This document shows positions 6,778-14,729 of a stretch of 20,496 nucleotides of DNA, piece after piece. Below the pieces are notes generated by a model that searched no databases, was not told the origin of the DNA, and saw nothing but the letters and a program-made list of their open reading frames with translations. This DNA is from JBCBWG01 sp039186015. Lineage in GTDB: Bacteria > Pseudomonadota > Alphaproteobacteria > Rhizobiales > Hyphomicrobiaceae. How positions within the stretch are numbered: the stretch's first letter is position 1; each line of letters starts with the position of its first letter. A program made the position numbers and the translations under genes. The stretch spans positions 1-20,496 of the forward strand of contig JBCDAH010000086.1 in NCBI GenBank assembly GCA_039186015.1, in the 5' to 3' direction.

Positions 6778-8154
6778 ATGACCGCGTACGAATATGATCT
6801 TTTCGTGATCGGTGTAGGATCCGGCGGTGTGCGCGCGGCGCGCATTGCGGCCACGCACGGCGCAAAAGTCGGACTGGCGGAAGAGTATCGGTTCGGCGGC
6901 ACCTGCGTGATCCGCGGGTGCGTGCCGAAAAAGCTGTTTGTTTATGCCAGCCGCTTTCCCGGAGAGTTCTCAGATGCGGCCGGATTTGGCTGGCACGTTG
7001 GCGAGACCGCGTTCGACTGGCCGACCCTGGTCGCCAACAAGGACAAGGAGATCGCAAGGCTTGAAGCGGCCTACAAGCGCAATCTTGAGGCCGCAGGCGC
7101 GGAAGCGTTCGCAACACGCGCGGTTGTGACGGGGCCGAACAGCGTTCATCTTCTCGAGCCGGACCGGGAGGTCACGGCCGGCAAAATCCTGATCGCAACC
7201 GGCGGATGGCCGAACTTCGATGACGCGCTGCCGGGCATTGAGCATGTCATCACGTCGAATGAGGCGTTCCACCTCGAAACCCTGCCGAAGCGGATCGTGG
7301 TTGCCGGCGGTGGCTACATTGCTGTCGAGTTCGCCGGGATTTTCGCCGGGCTGGGCGTCGACACCACCTTGATTTATCGCCGCGACAAGATCCTGCGCGG
7401 CTTTGACGAAGACATGCGTGACGCCGTCACCGCCGCCTACAGTGAACGCGGTATCAAGATCGTCACCAACGACGTGTTCGCAAAAATCGAACGCGGGCCG
7501 GACGGTTTGATCGGCCATCTGAAATCCGGCGGTCGTCTGGACGCCGATCACATCATGTTTGCGATCGGTCGGTCACCGAATACCAAAGGTCTCGGATTGG
7601 AAACGGCCGGCGTGGAACTCGGGCAAGCGGGCGAGGTGATCGTCAACGACCGCTCGCAATCATCGGTTCCATCGATCTTTGCCGTTGGCGACGTGACGGA
7701 CCGCGTTGCCCTGACGCCCGTTGCCATTCGCGAGGGCCATGCGTTCGCGGACAGAGAATTCGGCAACCTGCCGCGGACGACCGATTACGAGATGATCCCG
7801 ACGGCCGTCTTCTCGACGCCCGAGATCGGAACCGTCGGCATGCCGGAGCATGAGGCGCTGGAAAAGTACCCCAACCTGGATGTGTTTAAGGCAAGTTTCC
7901 GCCCCATGAAGGCGACGCTCGGCGGTTCAACTGAGCGCATGACCATGAAACTGCTCGTCGATCGCGACAGCGACCGGGTGGTCGGATGTCACATCGCCGG
8001 CCCGGATGCCGGCGAGATCGTTCAGGTTGCGGCGATTGCCATGCGACTTGGCGCCAAAAAGGCCGACTTCGACTCGACGATGGCGTTGCACCCAAGTGCG
8101 GCGGAAGAACTGGTAACGATGCGGACCCCAACTATTCGCCACGGCCTGAGTTAG
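6778..8154 (+). CDS. gor: Glutathione-disulfide reductase
   Basis: This FAD enzyme reduces glutathione disulfide with NADPH, keeping the cytosolic thiol pool reduced. The 458-residue product has an FAD-binding GVGSGG (about residues 12-17), a redox-active disulfide in GGTCVIRGCVPKK (Cys43 and Cys48), a second Rossmann motif GGGYIAVEFAG, and an arginine pair with a third Arg (YRRDKILRGFD) that favours NADPH over NADH. AVGDVTDR is the FAD-contact segment. The dimer-interface catalytic pair is His438 and Glu443 in HPSAAEE. AGGAGAGG directly upstream of ATG 6778 supports the start. It lies 52 bp after rpiA, linking NADPH from the pentose phosphate route with its use in thiol reduction. A related dithiol reductase is unlikely given the CVIRGC motif. 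Confidence 0.96.
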   Translation: MTAYEYDLFVIGVGSGGVRAARIAATHGAKVGLAEEYRFGGTCVIRGCVPKKLFVYASRFPGEFSDAAGFGWHVGETAFDWPTLVANKDKEIARLEAAYKRNLEAAGAEAFATRAVVTGPNSVHLLEPDREVTAGKILIATGGWPNFDDALPGIEHVITSNEAFHLETLPKRIVVAGGGYIAVEFAGIFAGLGVDTTLIYRRDKILRGFDEDMRDAVTAAYSERGIKIVTNDVFAKIERGPDGLIGHLKSGGRLDADHIMFAIGRSPNTKGLGLETAGVELGQAGEVIVNDRSQSSVPSIFAVGDVTDRVALTPVAIREGHAFADREFGNLPRTTDYEMIPTAVFSTPEIGTVGMPEHEALEKYPNLDVFKASFRPMKATLGGSTERMTMKLLVDRDSDRVVGCHIAGPDAGEIVQVAAIAMRLGAKKADFDSTMALHPSAAEELVTMRTPTIRHGLS

Positions 8155-8268
8155 AGTTTATTGGCCATGACGGGCCCGCGGGCTGAACGACGGTGTGTCT
8201 CATGTTCGAGGCGCCCGACGACCCTCGCGACAAACACTTGGCAAGCATAGCGTACGGCATCTTAAAGC

Positions 8269-9027
8269 ATGGCACGGTTTCAGGGACGCATTGCACTGGT
8301 TACCGGTGCCGCAACAGGTATTGGACGAGGGATCGCCGAACGGCTTGCGCGCGAAGAGGCCCATGTCGTCCTTGCAGACATTGACGGCGACGCTGCGCAC
8401 GCGCTTGCGAAGCACATTTCGGGCACAGGCAGTGGTGCCGCGACAGCCGTGGTCTGCGACGTGTCCCGCGGTCAGGATGTTTCAGCGCTATTTCGGGAGA
8501 TTTCAGCGACGCACGGACGGCTCGACTGCCTGTTCAACAATGCCGGCCTGAATGTGCGCGGAGACTTTCGCCATATGAGCGACGCCGATTGGGTGCGCAT
8601 TCGCGAGGTCAACCTGGACGGGGTCGTTCGTGTGGCGCGGGACGCATTTCCGCTGCTCCAGGCTTCAGGCCAGGGGGCAATTGTCAATCTCGCCTCGATC
8701 ATGGGGCATCGCGGCCTGCGACAACTCGCCGGCTACGCCGCAACCAAGGGCGCCGTGTCCGCCCTCACCCGCGCCTTGGCCGTCGAATACGCACCACTTG
8801 GCATTCGCGTGAATGCGCTGGCCCCAGGATTCATTGACACCGCGCTCACGAGCCGTGTTCTGCGCAACCCCATGATCAGCAAGGCCTTGCTTGACCAGAC
8901 GCCTTTGCGCCGGTTCGGCACGCCGGACGATGTTGCCGGCGCCGCCCTGTTTCTGGCCTCTGATGATGCTGCCTTTATCACAGGCGCTGAACTTGCGGTC
9001 GACGGCGGCATGGCAGCGGGCCTGTAG
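8269..9027 (+). CDS. SDR-family NAD(P)-dependent oxidoreductase
   Basis: This is a classical short-chain dehydrogenase/reductase of 252 residues with unknown substrate. It shows the cofactor motif TGAATGIG (12-19), an acidic end of the second strand (ADID, Asp37) that favours NAD(H), the NNAG motif (90-93), Asn115, and the Ser143/Tyr156/Lys160 triad (LASIMG and YAATK). DGGMAAGL at the C-terminus is typical. An in-frame TAA two codons upstream fixes ATG 8269 as the earliest start, yet no Shine-Dalgarno sequence is visible before it. It is separated from gor by 114 bp. Annotation beyond a generic dehydrogenase (for example 3-oxoacyl-ACP reductase-like) would be a guess. A 17-bp hairpin covers its stop codon. 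Confidence 0.92.
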   Translation: MARFQGRIALVTGAATGIGRGIAERLAREEAHVVLADIDGDAAHALAKHISGTGSGAATAVVCDVSRGQDVSALFREISATHGRLDCLFNNAGLNVRGDFRHMSDADWVRIREVNLDGVVRVARDAFPLLQASGQGAIVNLASIMGHRGLRQLAGYAATKGAVSALTRALAVEYAPLGIRVNALAPGFIDTALTSRVLRNPMISKALLDQTPLRRFGTPDDVAGAALFLASDDAAFITGAELAVDGGMAAGL

Positions 9028-9056
9028 GCTCGGCGTCAAGCCCGCTGCCATGCCGC
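9005..9056 (+). terminator. 17-bp hairpin spanning the SDR stop codon
   Basis: The arms 9005-9021 and 9040-9056 are perfect reverse complements over 17 bp, with an 18-nt loop containing the TAG stop (9025-9027). The left arm is therefore coding (the final GGMAAG residues) and the right arm is non-coding. No T-run follows, so it could be a U-less terminator, an mRNA 3' stabiliser or a processing site before the yceI-like gene. Confidence 0.6.
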
Positions 9057-9097
9057 TACGATTGCAGCCAGATCTCTTTCGCCGAAAGGCCGTAGAT

Positions 9098-9736
9098 ATG
9101 AGACGATCGGTTCAGGACGGTAGTGGACATGGCGCGGCCCTTGTGACCGCGCTTTTGATCTTTTTCGGGCTTCTGACGACGCCGGCATCAGCCGGCTCCG
9201 ATACATGGAAGCTTGATCCCGCGCATACCCAGATTCGCTTCTCGTGGGATCACCTCGGCGTCTCGCGGCAGTCTGGGACGTTTACAGAGATCTACGGCAG
9301 CCTCGAGTTCTCGCCGACGACACCAACGGCCGGCTCCGTTGAAGCAACGGCGATGGTCGCCAGCCTGCATACGGGCGTTCCCGCGCTCGATAAAATCCTC
9401 AAGTCATCTGACTATTTTGACGCAAAGACATACTCGCGCATCATGTTTCGAAGCAGCGCGGTCCGTGCACTTGGGCCAAAAACCGGTGAAATCGACGGGC
9501 AGCTGACACTGCGTGGTATCACGAAGCCCGTTACACTGAACGTGACCTGGAACTACACCGGCGAACATCCCCTCGCGCCGTTCAATCCCGTGCATCGCGG
9601 TCAGTGGGTGTCCGGGTTTACAGCACGTGCAACGATCAAGCGCAGCGACTGGGGAATCTCGCGCAGTGCGCCGCTCGTGTCCGATGAAATCCAAATTGAG
9701 ATTAACGCTGAGTTTCTGCAGCTCAACCGGGATTGA
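9098..9736 (+). CDS. YceI-family periplasmic protein
   Basis: YceI-family proteins are secreted lipocalin-like beta barrels that bind isoprenoid-type lipids. Family roles are not well settled and include stress-related functions. The 212-residue product starts with a signal peptide: a charged N-terminus, a hydrophobic core ALVTALLIFFGLL, and TTPASA as the likely cleavage site near residue 32. The mature part starts DTWKLDPAHTQIRFSWDHLG, the usual YceI opening. It continues with SLHTGVPALDKILKSSDYFD, TGEIDGQLTLRGITKPV and a C-terminal SDWGISRSAP segment. ATG 9098 has GAAAGG (9084-9089) 8 nt upstream; the same frame is open to 8891 but overlaps the SDR gene and has no matching sequence. A possible terminator follows at 9752. 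Confidence 0.93.
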   Translation: MRRSVQDGSGHGAALVTALLIFFGLLTTPASAGSDTWKLDPAHTQIRFSWDHLGVSRQSGTFTEIYGSLEFSPTTPTAGSVEATAMVASLHTGVPALDKILKSSDYFDAKTYSRIMFRSSAVRALGPKTGEIDGQLTLRGITKPVTLNVTWNYTGEHPLAPFNPVHRGQWVSGFTARATIKRSDWGISRSAPLVSDEIQIEINAEFLQLNRD

Positions 9737-9751
9737 CGCGCCTTGCCGTGC

Positions 9752-9780
9752 GTGCCGCTTGAGCAACAAGCCGGCACTTT
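9752..9780 (+). terminator. Probable intrinsic terminator after the yceI-like gene
   Basis: GTGCCGCTTG (9752-9761) pairs with CAAGCCGGCAC (9767-9777) to give 10 bp with one bulged C and a 5-nt loop. It is followed by TTTCCT and lies 15 nt after the stop codon. The T-run is short, but the position and GC-rich stem fit a rho-independent terminator. Confidence 0.5.
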
Positions 9781-9904
9781 CCTGCTGGACCCGTGCCCAC
9801 GGACGCATAAAACCCGCTATGGATCTGAGGTGAAAAGCCGCAGCATGTGAACGTGCACGTCTGACCCGGCGTGCTGCGCTCACAGCTCAGTTCGCGTACG
9901 ATCG

Positions 9905-11215
9905 ATGCTTGGTGAGAGACCGCGTATTGCAATTGCACTGTCGTTTGTCGCCGCGGCGATCGTCGGCGGCTGCGCGGGTTTTATTGGGCAACGCAATCCG
10001 TTACCTGCAGCGTTAACTGCACAGGCGGAGATTCCGAATGTCCGTGGTGTGCGTTTCTGGGGTGATGAGGTTCCAGAAGATCCCGTGGCTGCGTTCCGGC
10101 GATCCATTCCGGATCTGCCGCAGCCGGCCCAACGCGCGACCCGGGTGCAAGGACGCCGCGTCGTCGAGATCCTTGCGCTATCGGGCGGCGGTGCTGATGG
10201 CGCGTTCGGTGCCGGCATCCTGATTGGTTGGACCCAGAGCGGCCGACGACCGGAATTTGAAATCGTAACCGGCGTCAGCGCAGGCGCATTGATTGCGCCG
10301 TTCGCCTTTCTTGGCCCGCGTTACGATCCGGTTTTGCGTGAAGTCTGGACGAAGTACGACACCAAGCAGCTCATCCGCGCTTCCGGCCTTCCGGGACTGT
10401 TCGGTGGGGACTCTTTGGTCGACACGGCCCCGCTTGCTGCGCTGATCGCGCGTTTGTTGAACCGGAAAGTGCTGGATGAGATCGCTGCAGAGTATCGCCG
10501 CGGCCGCTTCTTGTTTGTGCTGACAACGAACCTCGATGCCCAGCGCCCTGTCGTCTGGAACCTTGGCGCCCTGGCGGCCAGCAAAGCGCCAGGTGCAATG
10601 GCACTGTTTCACAGGGTCGTTCTCGCCTCAGCCGCCATCCCCGGCGTCTTCCCGCCGGTTCGGATCGCCGTCAACGCCGACGGCCAGCGCTACGACGAGT
10701 TGCACGTGGACGGCGGCATTACGCGCGAAGTCTTCGTCTCGCCGGTACAAGCACCGCTTCGGTCTTTCAATCGCTTCTTCGACCGGCCGCCGCTGTATCG
10801 GATTTTTCTCATCAAGAACGGGAAACTGGCCCCGGCGTACAAAGCAACCGATCAGAAGACGTTGCCGATTGCCGGGCGCGCCATTTCGACATTGCTGCTG
10901 AACCAGTCCGAGGCAAACATCTATCGCATCTTCCGTCGCGCACGTGACGGTGGCGCAGACTTCAACTTCGTATCCGTACCCGTCACATTTCCTTGGAAAC
11001 CGAACGAAGTTTTCGATCCGATCTATCAAGAAAAGCTGTTTGACCTCGGCGTCCATTTGGGCCGGACCGGGCGCGGCTGGTCGAAAGTCCCGCCGGAAGT
11101 CATACCAACACGGCGCAGGCCCAAACCGGTGCAACTCAAAGCCGTCAAACGGTCCCCGCGCCAGGGCATTTTCGCGGGCGATAACGTGGGCCAGTTTTTC
11201 GAAGATCTGCGCTGA
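9905..11215 (+). CDS. Patatin-like phospholipase, predicted lipoprotein
   Basis: This is a predicted lipid acyl hydrolase of the patatin family, 436 residues. The N-terminus (IAIALSFVAAAIVGGC) is a signal peptide ending in a lipobox-like VGGC, so Cys23 would be lipidated and the enzyme anchored in the envelope. The catalytic elements are visible in order: oxyanion loop GGGADG (94-99), nucleophile elbow GVSAG (Ser125), and the Asp of VDGG (Asp269), completing the Ser-Asp dyad. A basic C-terminal tail (about 390-425, TRRRPKPVQLKAVKR) follows the hydrolase domain. No good ribosome site precedes ATG 9905, so the start rests on the signal peptide. It is convergent with the HerA-type gene, with only 34 bp between stops. 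Substrate and physiological role cannot be read from the sequence. Confidence 0.9.
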   Translation: MLGERPRIAIALSFVAAAIVGGCAGFIGQRNPLPAALTAQAEIPNVRGVRFWGDEVPEDPVAAFRRSIPDLPQPAQRATRVQGRRVVEILALSGGGADGAFGAGILIGWTQSGRRPEFEIVTGVSAGALIAPFAFLGPRYDPVLREVWTKYDTKQLIRASGLPGLFGGDSLVDTAPLAALIARLLNRKVLDEIAAEYRRGRFLFVLTTNLDAQRPVVWNLGALAASKAPGAMALFHRVVLASAAIPGVFPPVRIAVNADGQRYDELHVDGGITREVFVSPVQAPLRSFNRFFDRPPLYRIFLIKNGKLAPAYKATDQKTLPIAGRAISTLLLNQSEANIYRIFRRARDGGADFNFVSVPVTFPWKPNEVFDPIYQEKLFDLGVHLGRTGRGWSKVPPEVIPTRRRPKPVQLKAVKRSPRQGIFAGDNVGQFFEDLR

Positions 11216-11249
11216 TTGCGCGGCAGCTCTTTACTCAGCAACGTTGTGC

Positions 11250-12737
11250 TTAACGGCCGCGAATGCCGACCGCTCGCAAGACGGAGTTGATGCCGGTCCG
11301 GATAATCCGGCGCATAATCGAGCGGCCGACATCGCGGGCGACCTGCTCGCCCAGTGAACGACCGCCGCGTGGACCGCGCCCGAAAACCACGTTGGCCCAG
11401 CTCGACTCCTTCGCCTTCTTGTCTTCTTCAAGCTGGCGTTCCGCCTCCGCGCGCTGCGCCACGCGCTTCGCTACGATCTCGTGGGCGCTCTCGCGATCGA
11501 CCATGGTGTCGTATTTGCCAGCCACGGGGCTGCGCGCGATGAAGCCGGCGCGCTCGTCAGCCGAGAGCGGCCCAATGCGGGCATCCGGAGGACGGATCAA
11601 CGTCCGCTGAACAACGGACGGCTCGCCTCGGTTTTCGAGGAACGAGACCAGTGCCTCGCCGACGCCGAGCTCCAAGATCGCCTTCTCTGTGTCGATTTCC
11701 GGGTTCTGGCGGAACGTCTCGGCGGCCGCACGAACAGCGCGTTGCTCTTTTGGTGTGTACGCGCGCAAGGCATGCTGGACGCGATTGCCGAGCTGCGACG
11801 ACACCGTGTCGGGCACATCCAGCGGATTTTGCGTCACGAAGTAGACGCCGACGCCCTTCGAGCGGATCAGACGCGCAACCTGTTCGACACGGTCCAGTAG
11901 AGGCTTTGGCGCTTCGTCGAACAGCAAATGCGCCTCGTCGAAAAAGAACACGAGCTTCGGTTTGTCCTGATCGCCAACCTCAGGCAGCTCGGCCCAAAGC
12001 GTTGTTAACATCCACAACAGGAACGTGGCGTAGAGCTGCGGGCGTTGCATCAGTTTGTCGGCGGCCAGAATGTTGATGAAGCCCTGGCCGTCATAGGTCG
12101 TCCGCATGAAGTCGGCGAGCGCCAGTGCCGGCTCACCAAAGAACTGATCGGCGCCCTGCTCTTCCAACACAAGCAGCCTGCGCTGGATCGCGGCAACGGA
12201 AGCAGCCGCCACGTTCCCGTACTTCGTCGACAGCTCCTCCCGCCGCTCGGCGATGTCATTCAGCATTGCGCGCAGGTCTTTGATGTCGAGGAGCGCAATG
12301 TTCTCGTCTTCGGCGACCCGGAACATGATGGTCAAAACGCCCTCTTGAACCTCATTGAGGTCCATAAGGCGGGCGAGCAGTAGCGGTCCCATATCGCTCG
12401 CGGTGGCGCGAACCGGATGCCCGAGCTCTCCGAACACGTCCCAGAATACGACGGGGTATCCCTTGTTCGTGTAGGTTTCGAGCCCGATGTCGGCGTTCCG
12501 CTTTTCAATGAACGGCTTCATCTCACCCGGAACGGCGACGCCGGACAGATCGCCCTTGATGTCGGCGGCGAACACGGGAACGCCGGCCGCCGAGAACCCT
12601 TCCGCCAGGACCTGCATGGTGACGGTCTTACCGGTGCCGGTCGCACCAGTGATGAGACCGTGCCGGTTCGCAAGGCGCAGATCCAGATACTCGGGCTTCA
12701 CGCTCTTGCCGACAAAGATTTTGCCATCCTGAATCAT
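11250..12737 (-). CDS. HerA/YjgR-type ATPase (DUF853 family)
   Basis: This is a 495-residue P-loop ATPase of the HerA/FtsK-like superfamily, in the YjgR (DUF853) group whose cellular role is poorly defined. The protein begins MIQDGKIFVGKSVKPEYLDL. Walker A is GATGTGKTV (about residues 31-39) and Walker B is LVFFFDEAHLL, preceded by a long helical section; VYFVTQNPLDVPD holds the sensor-like region. The C-terminus is charged and then carries the GRSLGEQVARDVGRSI segment common in this group. The start at 12737 is preferred over a longer open frame to 12941, whose extra 68 residues look non-coding. A GGAA about 10 nt upstream is a modest ribosome site. It shows no pairing with a NurA-like nuclease here, so a DNA-repair role is not supported by context. 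Confidence 0.93.
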   Translation of the reverse strand: MIQDGKIFVGKSVKPEYLDLRLANRHGLITGATGTGKTVTMQVLAEGFSAAGVPVFAADIKGDLSGVAVPGEMKPFIEKRNADIGLETYTNKGYPVVFWDVFGELGHPVRATASDMGPLLLARLMDLNEVQEGVLTIMFRVAEDENIALLDIKDLRAMLNDIAERREELSTKYGNVAAASVAAIQRRLLVLEEQGADQFFGEPALALADFMRTTYDGQGFINILAADKLMQRPQLYATFLLWMLTTLWAELPEVGDQDKPKLVFFFDEAHLLFDEAPKPLLDRVEQVARLIRSKGVGVYFVTQNPLDVPDTVSSQLGNRVQHALRAYTPKEQRAVRAAAETFRQNPEIDTEKAILELGVGEALVSFLENRGEPSVVQRTLIRPPDARIGPLSADERAGFIARSPVAGKYDTMVDRESAHEIVAKRVAQRAEAERQLEEDKKAKESSWANVVFGRGPRGGRSLGEQVARDVGRSIMRRIIRTGINSVLRAVGIRGR

Positions 12738-13077
12738 GGATCTGGTTCCAGTATCAGGCGCGGATAGCCCGCGCGGATTGCAGCGGAGTTGGAGGAGCGA
12801 CTCACGAACGCGACATGCCGTCCCCATGGCACGATGGCGACCCCAATGCCAAGTTTTGGCTTCAGCAAGTCTGAATAACCTGTCGCGCGGCAACTGATTG
12901 TCGGGTTTGCTGCTTGCACAGCAGCCGCGTGCGCAACCCAAGGACGAGATTTACGCGCGGGCTGGCCGGCGCTGGTCCGGGACTGGGGATCGACGTGTGG
13001 GGACAATACCCTGTTCGTTACACGCATAGGCGGCGTGGTTCGTCATTTTGAGCGATTTACCGGCCCGCCGAAAGCCC

Positions 13078-13155
13078 GTCGTGTCCCGATTCCGAAATTC
13101 GCCTGCTTTCATTTGCGAGATCCATAGCGAATTTCGGAATTGAAAGGGACACGAC
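13078..13155. repeat. Long interrupted palindrome, likely repeat-family element
   Basis: Left arm 13078-13102 pairs with right arm 13127-13155. The inner 14 bp (ATTCCGAAATTCGC at 13089-13102 against 13127-13140) and the outer 10 bp (GTCGTGTCCC at 13078-13087 against 13146-13155) are perfect, separated by an asymmetric 1-nt/5-nt internal loop; the apical loop is 24 nt. Size and position resemble the intergenic palindromic mosaic elements of rhizobia, but membership in a known family is not established. Confidence 0.75.
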
Positions 13156-13158
13156 AAT

Positions 13159-13201
13159 CACGAGCTTGCTCGTGTGATTCAGATCGAGAGATTCGCTCTC
13201 G
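13159..13201. repeat. Two short hairpins next to the long palindrome
   Basis: CACGAGC (13159-13165) faces GCTCGTG (13168-13174), and CGAGAG (13185-13190) faces CTCTCG (13196-13201) across a 5-nt loop. They begin directly after the long palindrome and may be further modules of the same composite element. Confidence 0.5.
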
Positions 13202-13325
13202 TTGCCGCTGCAAGTGACGGCGAATTTCTCGACCACCACACTAGCCGGGGGCTGTGCAAAAGCCTATAAGCCACACTCTTGCTAGACATAGCCTTCTGTA
13301 ACCATCACAGATATCGGAGGATCCG

Positions 13326-14708
13326 ATGGCCGCCTGGAGCCCGGAAACCTGGAGACGCAAGCCGATCGTCCAGGTGCCCGACTATCCCGACGCACAAGCA
13401 CTTGAAAGCGTTGAAGCGCGGCTCGCGACGTTTCCACCACTCGTTTTTGCAGGTGAGGCGCGCGACCTGAAGGCGAAGCTGGCCGATGTCGCAGCTGGCA
13501 ACGCCTTTCTGCTCCAAGGCGGAGATTGCGCGGAGAGCTTTGTCGAGCATCGTGCCGACAACATCCGCGACTTCTTCCGCGTCTTCCTTCAGATGGCTGT
13601 TGTCATGACCTACGCCGGCTCCATGCCGGTGGTGAAAGTCGGCCGCCTGGCGGGGCAGTTTGCGAAACCGCGGTCGTCTCCGGTCGAAAAGCAGGGCGAT
13701 GTCGAATTGCCAAGCTATCGCGGCGACATTGTCAACGGCGCGGAATTCACGGAAGAGGCCCGAACGCCGGATCCCGACAGGCAAATTCAGGCCTATCGTC
13801 AGTCCGCGGCCACCCTGAACCTCGTCCGCGCATTTGCAATGGGTGGATTTGCCGACCTCGAACGGGTTCACCAATGGAACTTGGGCTTCGTTGCCGATAG
13901 CCCGCAAGGCCACCGCTATGAGGAACTGGCGAACCGGATCACCGAGACGCTTGCGTTCATGCGTGCGTGTGGGATGACCTCAGACAAAGTTCAGCAGCTG
14001 CGGACGACAGAGTTCTACACCAGCCATGAGGCCCTGCTGTTGGGCTACGAGGAAGCCCTGACCCGGCTCGATTCGACCTCGGGCAGCTGGTACGCAACCT
14101 CAGGCCACATGGTCTGGATTGGCGATCGCACGCGCCAGCCCGATCACGCGCATGTCGAGTACTTCCGCGGCATCAAGAACCCGATCGGCCTGAAGTGCGG
14201 GCCCAGCCTCGAACCCGACGGGCTCATCCAGCTGATCGACAGTCTCAATCCCGAGAATGAGCCCGGTCGGCTGACCCTGATCTGTCGCTTCGGTGACGAC
14301 AAGGTGGCTGATCGATTGCCGGGATTGATCCGGGCCGTCGAGGCCGAAGGGCGTTCAGTTGTGTGGTCCTGCGACCCGATGCACGGCAACACGCTGACGT
14401 CGAACAACGGTTACAAGACTCGGCCGTTTGCCCGTATCTTAAGCGAAGTCACGACATTCTTCGACGTCCACCGGGCCGAAGGAACACATCCCGGCGGCGT
14501 ACACGTTGAAATGACCGGGCAAAACGTGACCGAGTGCACGGGCGGTGCCAAGGCCATCAGCGAGTCCGATCTGGGGGCCCGCTACCACACGCACTGCGAT
14601 CCGCGCCTTAATGCGGACCAGGCGCTAGAGTTGGCATTTTTGATTGCTGAGCGGCTGAAGCAGGATCGCTTGTCGCATGGCGAGACGGTTCAAGCGGCAA
14701 CCGCGTAA
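13326..14708 (+). CDS. aroG: Class II 3-deoxy-7-phosphoheptulonate synthase
   Basis: This enzyme condenses phosphoenolpyruvate and erythrose-4-phosphate to DAHP, the first step of the shikimate pathway, in the cytosol. The 460-residue product is the plant-like class II type, not the shorter class I type. Diagnostic motifs are LQGGDCAESF (about 63-72; Cys68 is the expected metal ligand), RAGQFAKPRS-like GRLAGQFAKPRS, GFADLERVHQWNL, CDPMHGNT, HVEMTGQNVTECTGG and HTHCDPRLN (the metal-binding Asp). ATG 13326 follows GGAGG with 5-nt spacing. The next gene starts 21 nt after the stop, so the pair is probably co-transcribed. No feedback domain beyond the family's own insertions is visible. The symbol aroG is used by convention; aroF or aroH naming varies between genomes. 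Confidence 0.96.
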   Translation: MAAWSPETWRRKPIVQVPDYPDAQALESVEARLATFPPLVFAGEARDLKAKLADVAAGNAFLLQGGDCAESFVEHRADNIRDFFRVFLQMAVVMTYAGSMPVVKVGRLAGQFAKPRSSPVEKQGDVELPSYRGDIVNGAEFTEEARTPDPDRQIQAYRQSAATLNLVRAFAMGGFADLERVHQWNLGFVADSPQGHRYEELANRITETLAFMRACGMTSDKVQQLRTTEFYTSHEALLLGYEEALTRLDSTSGSWYATSGHMVWIGDRTRQPDHAHVEYFRGIKNPIGLKCGPSLEPDGLIQLIDSLNPENEPGRLTLICRFGDDKVADRLPGLIRAVEAEGRSVVWSCDPMHGNTLTSNNGYKTRPFARILSEVTTFFDVHRAEGTHPGGVHVEMTGQNVTECTGGAKAISESDLGARYHTHCDPRLNADQALELAFLIAERLKQDRLSHGETVQAATA

Positions 14709-14729
14709 GCCTTGAGTTGGAGCCAGGTG

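Larger units (their letters stand above)
12738..13325. other. Long intergenic region with palindromic structures
   Basis: This 588-bp gap between the divergent ATPase and aroG genes is the longest in the window and holds no convincing gene. It contains a small hairpin (GCTGCT 12909-12914 with AGCAGC 12920-12925), a long interrupted palindrome (13078-13155), two more short hairpins (13159-13174 and 13185-13201), and a good ribosome site GGAGG at 13316-13320 before aroG. Open frames inside it, on either strand, show no family features. Confidence 0.6.

Noticed and set aside
8193..8384. Short frame with MFEAPDDPRDKH before the SDR gene
   Set aside because: It has no ribosome site, runs into the SDR gene in another frame and then loses protein-like character.
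12738..12941. 68-residue N-terminal extension of the HerA/YjgR-type ATPase
   Set aside because: The extension is Cys/Arg-rich with no family resemblance, while MIQDGKIFVG is a natural start.
12734..13027. Minus-strand 97-codon frame in the aroG upstream gap
   Set aside because: No ribosome site, no recognisable domain, and it overlaps the ATPase gene start.
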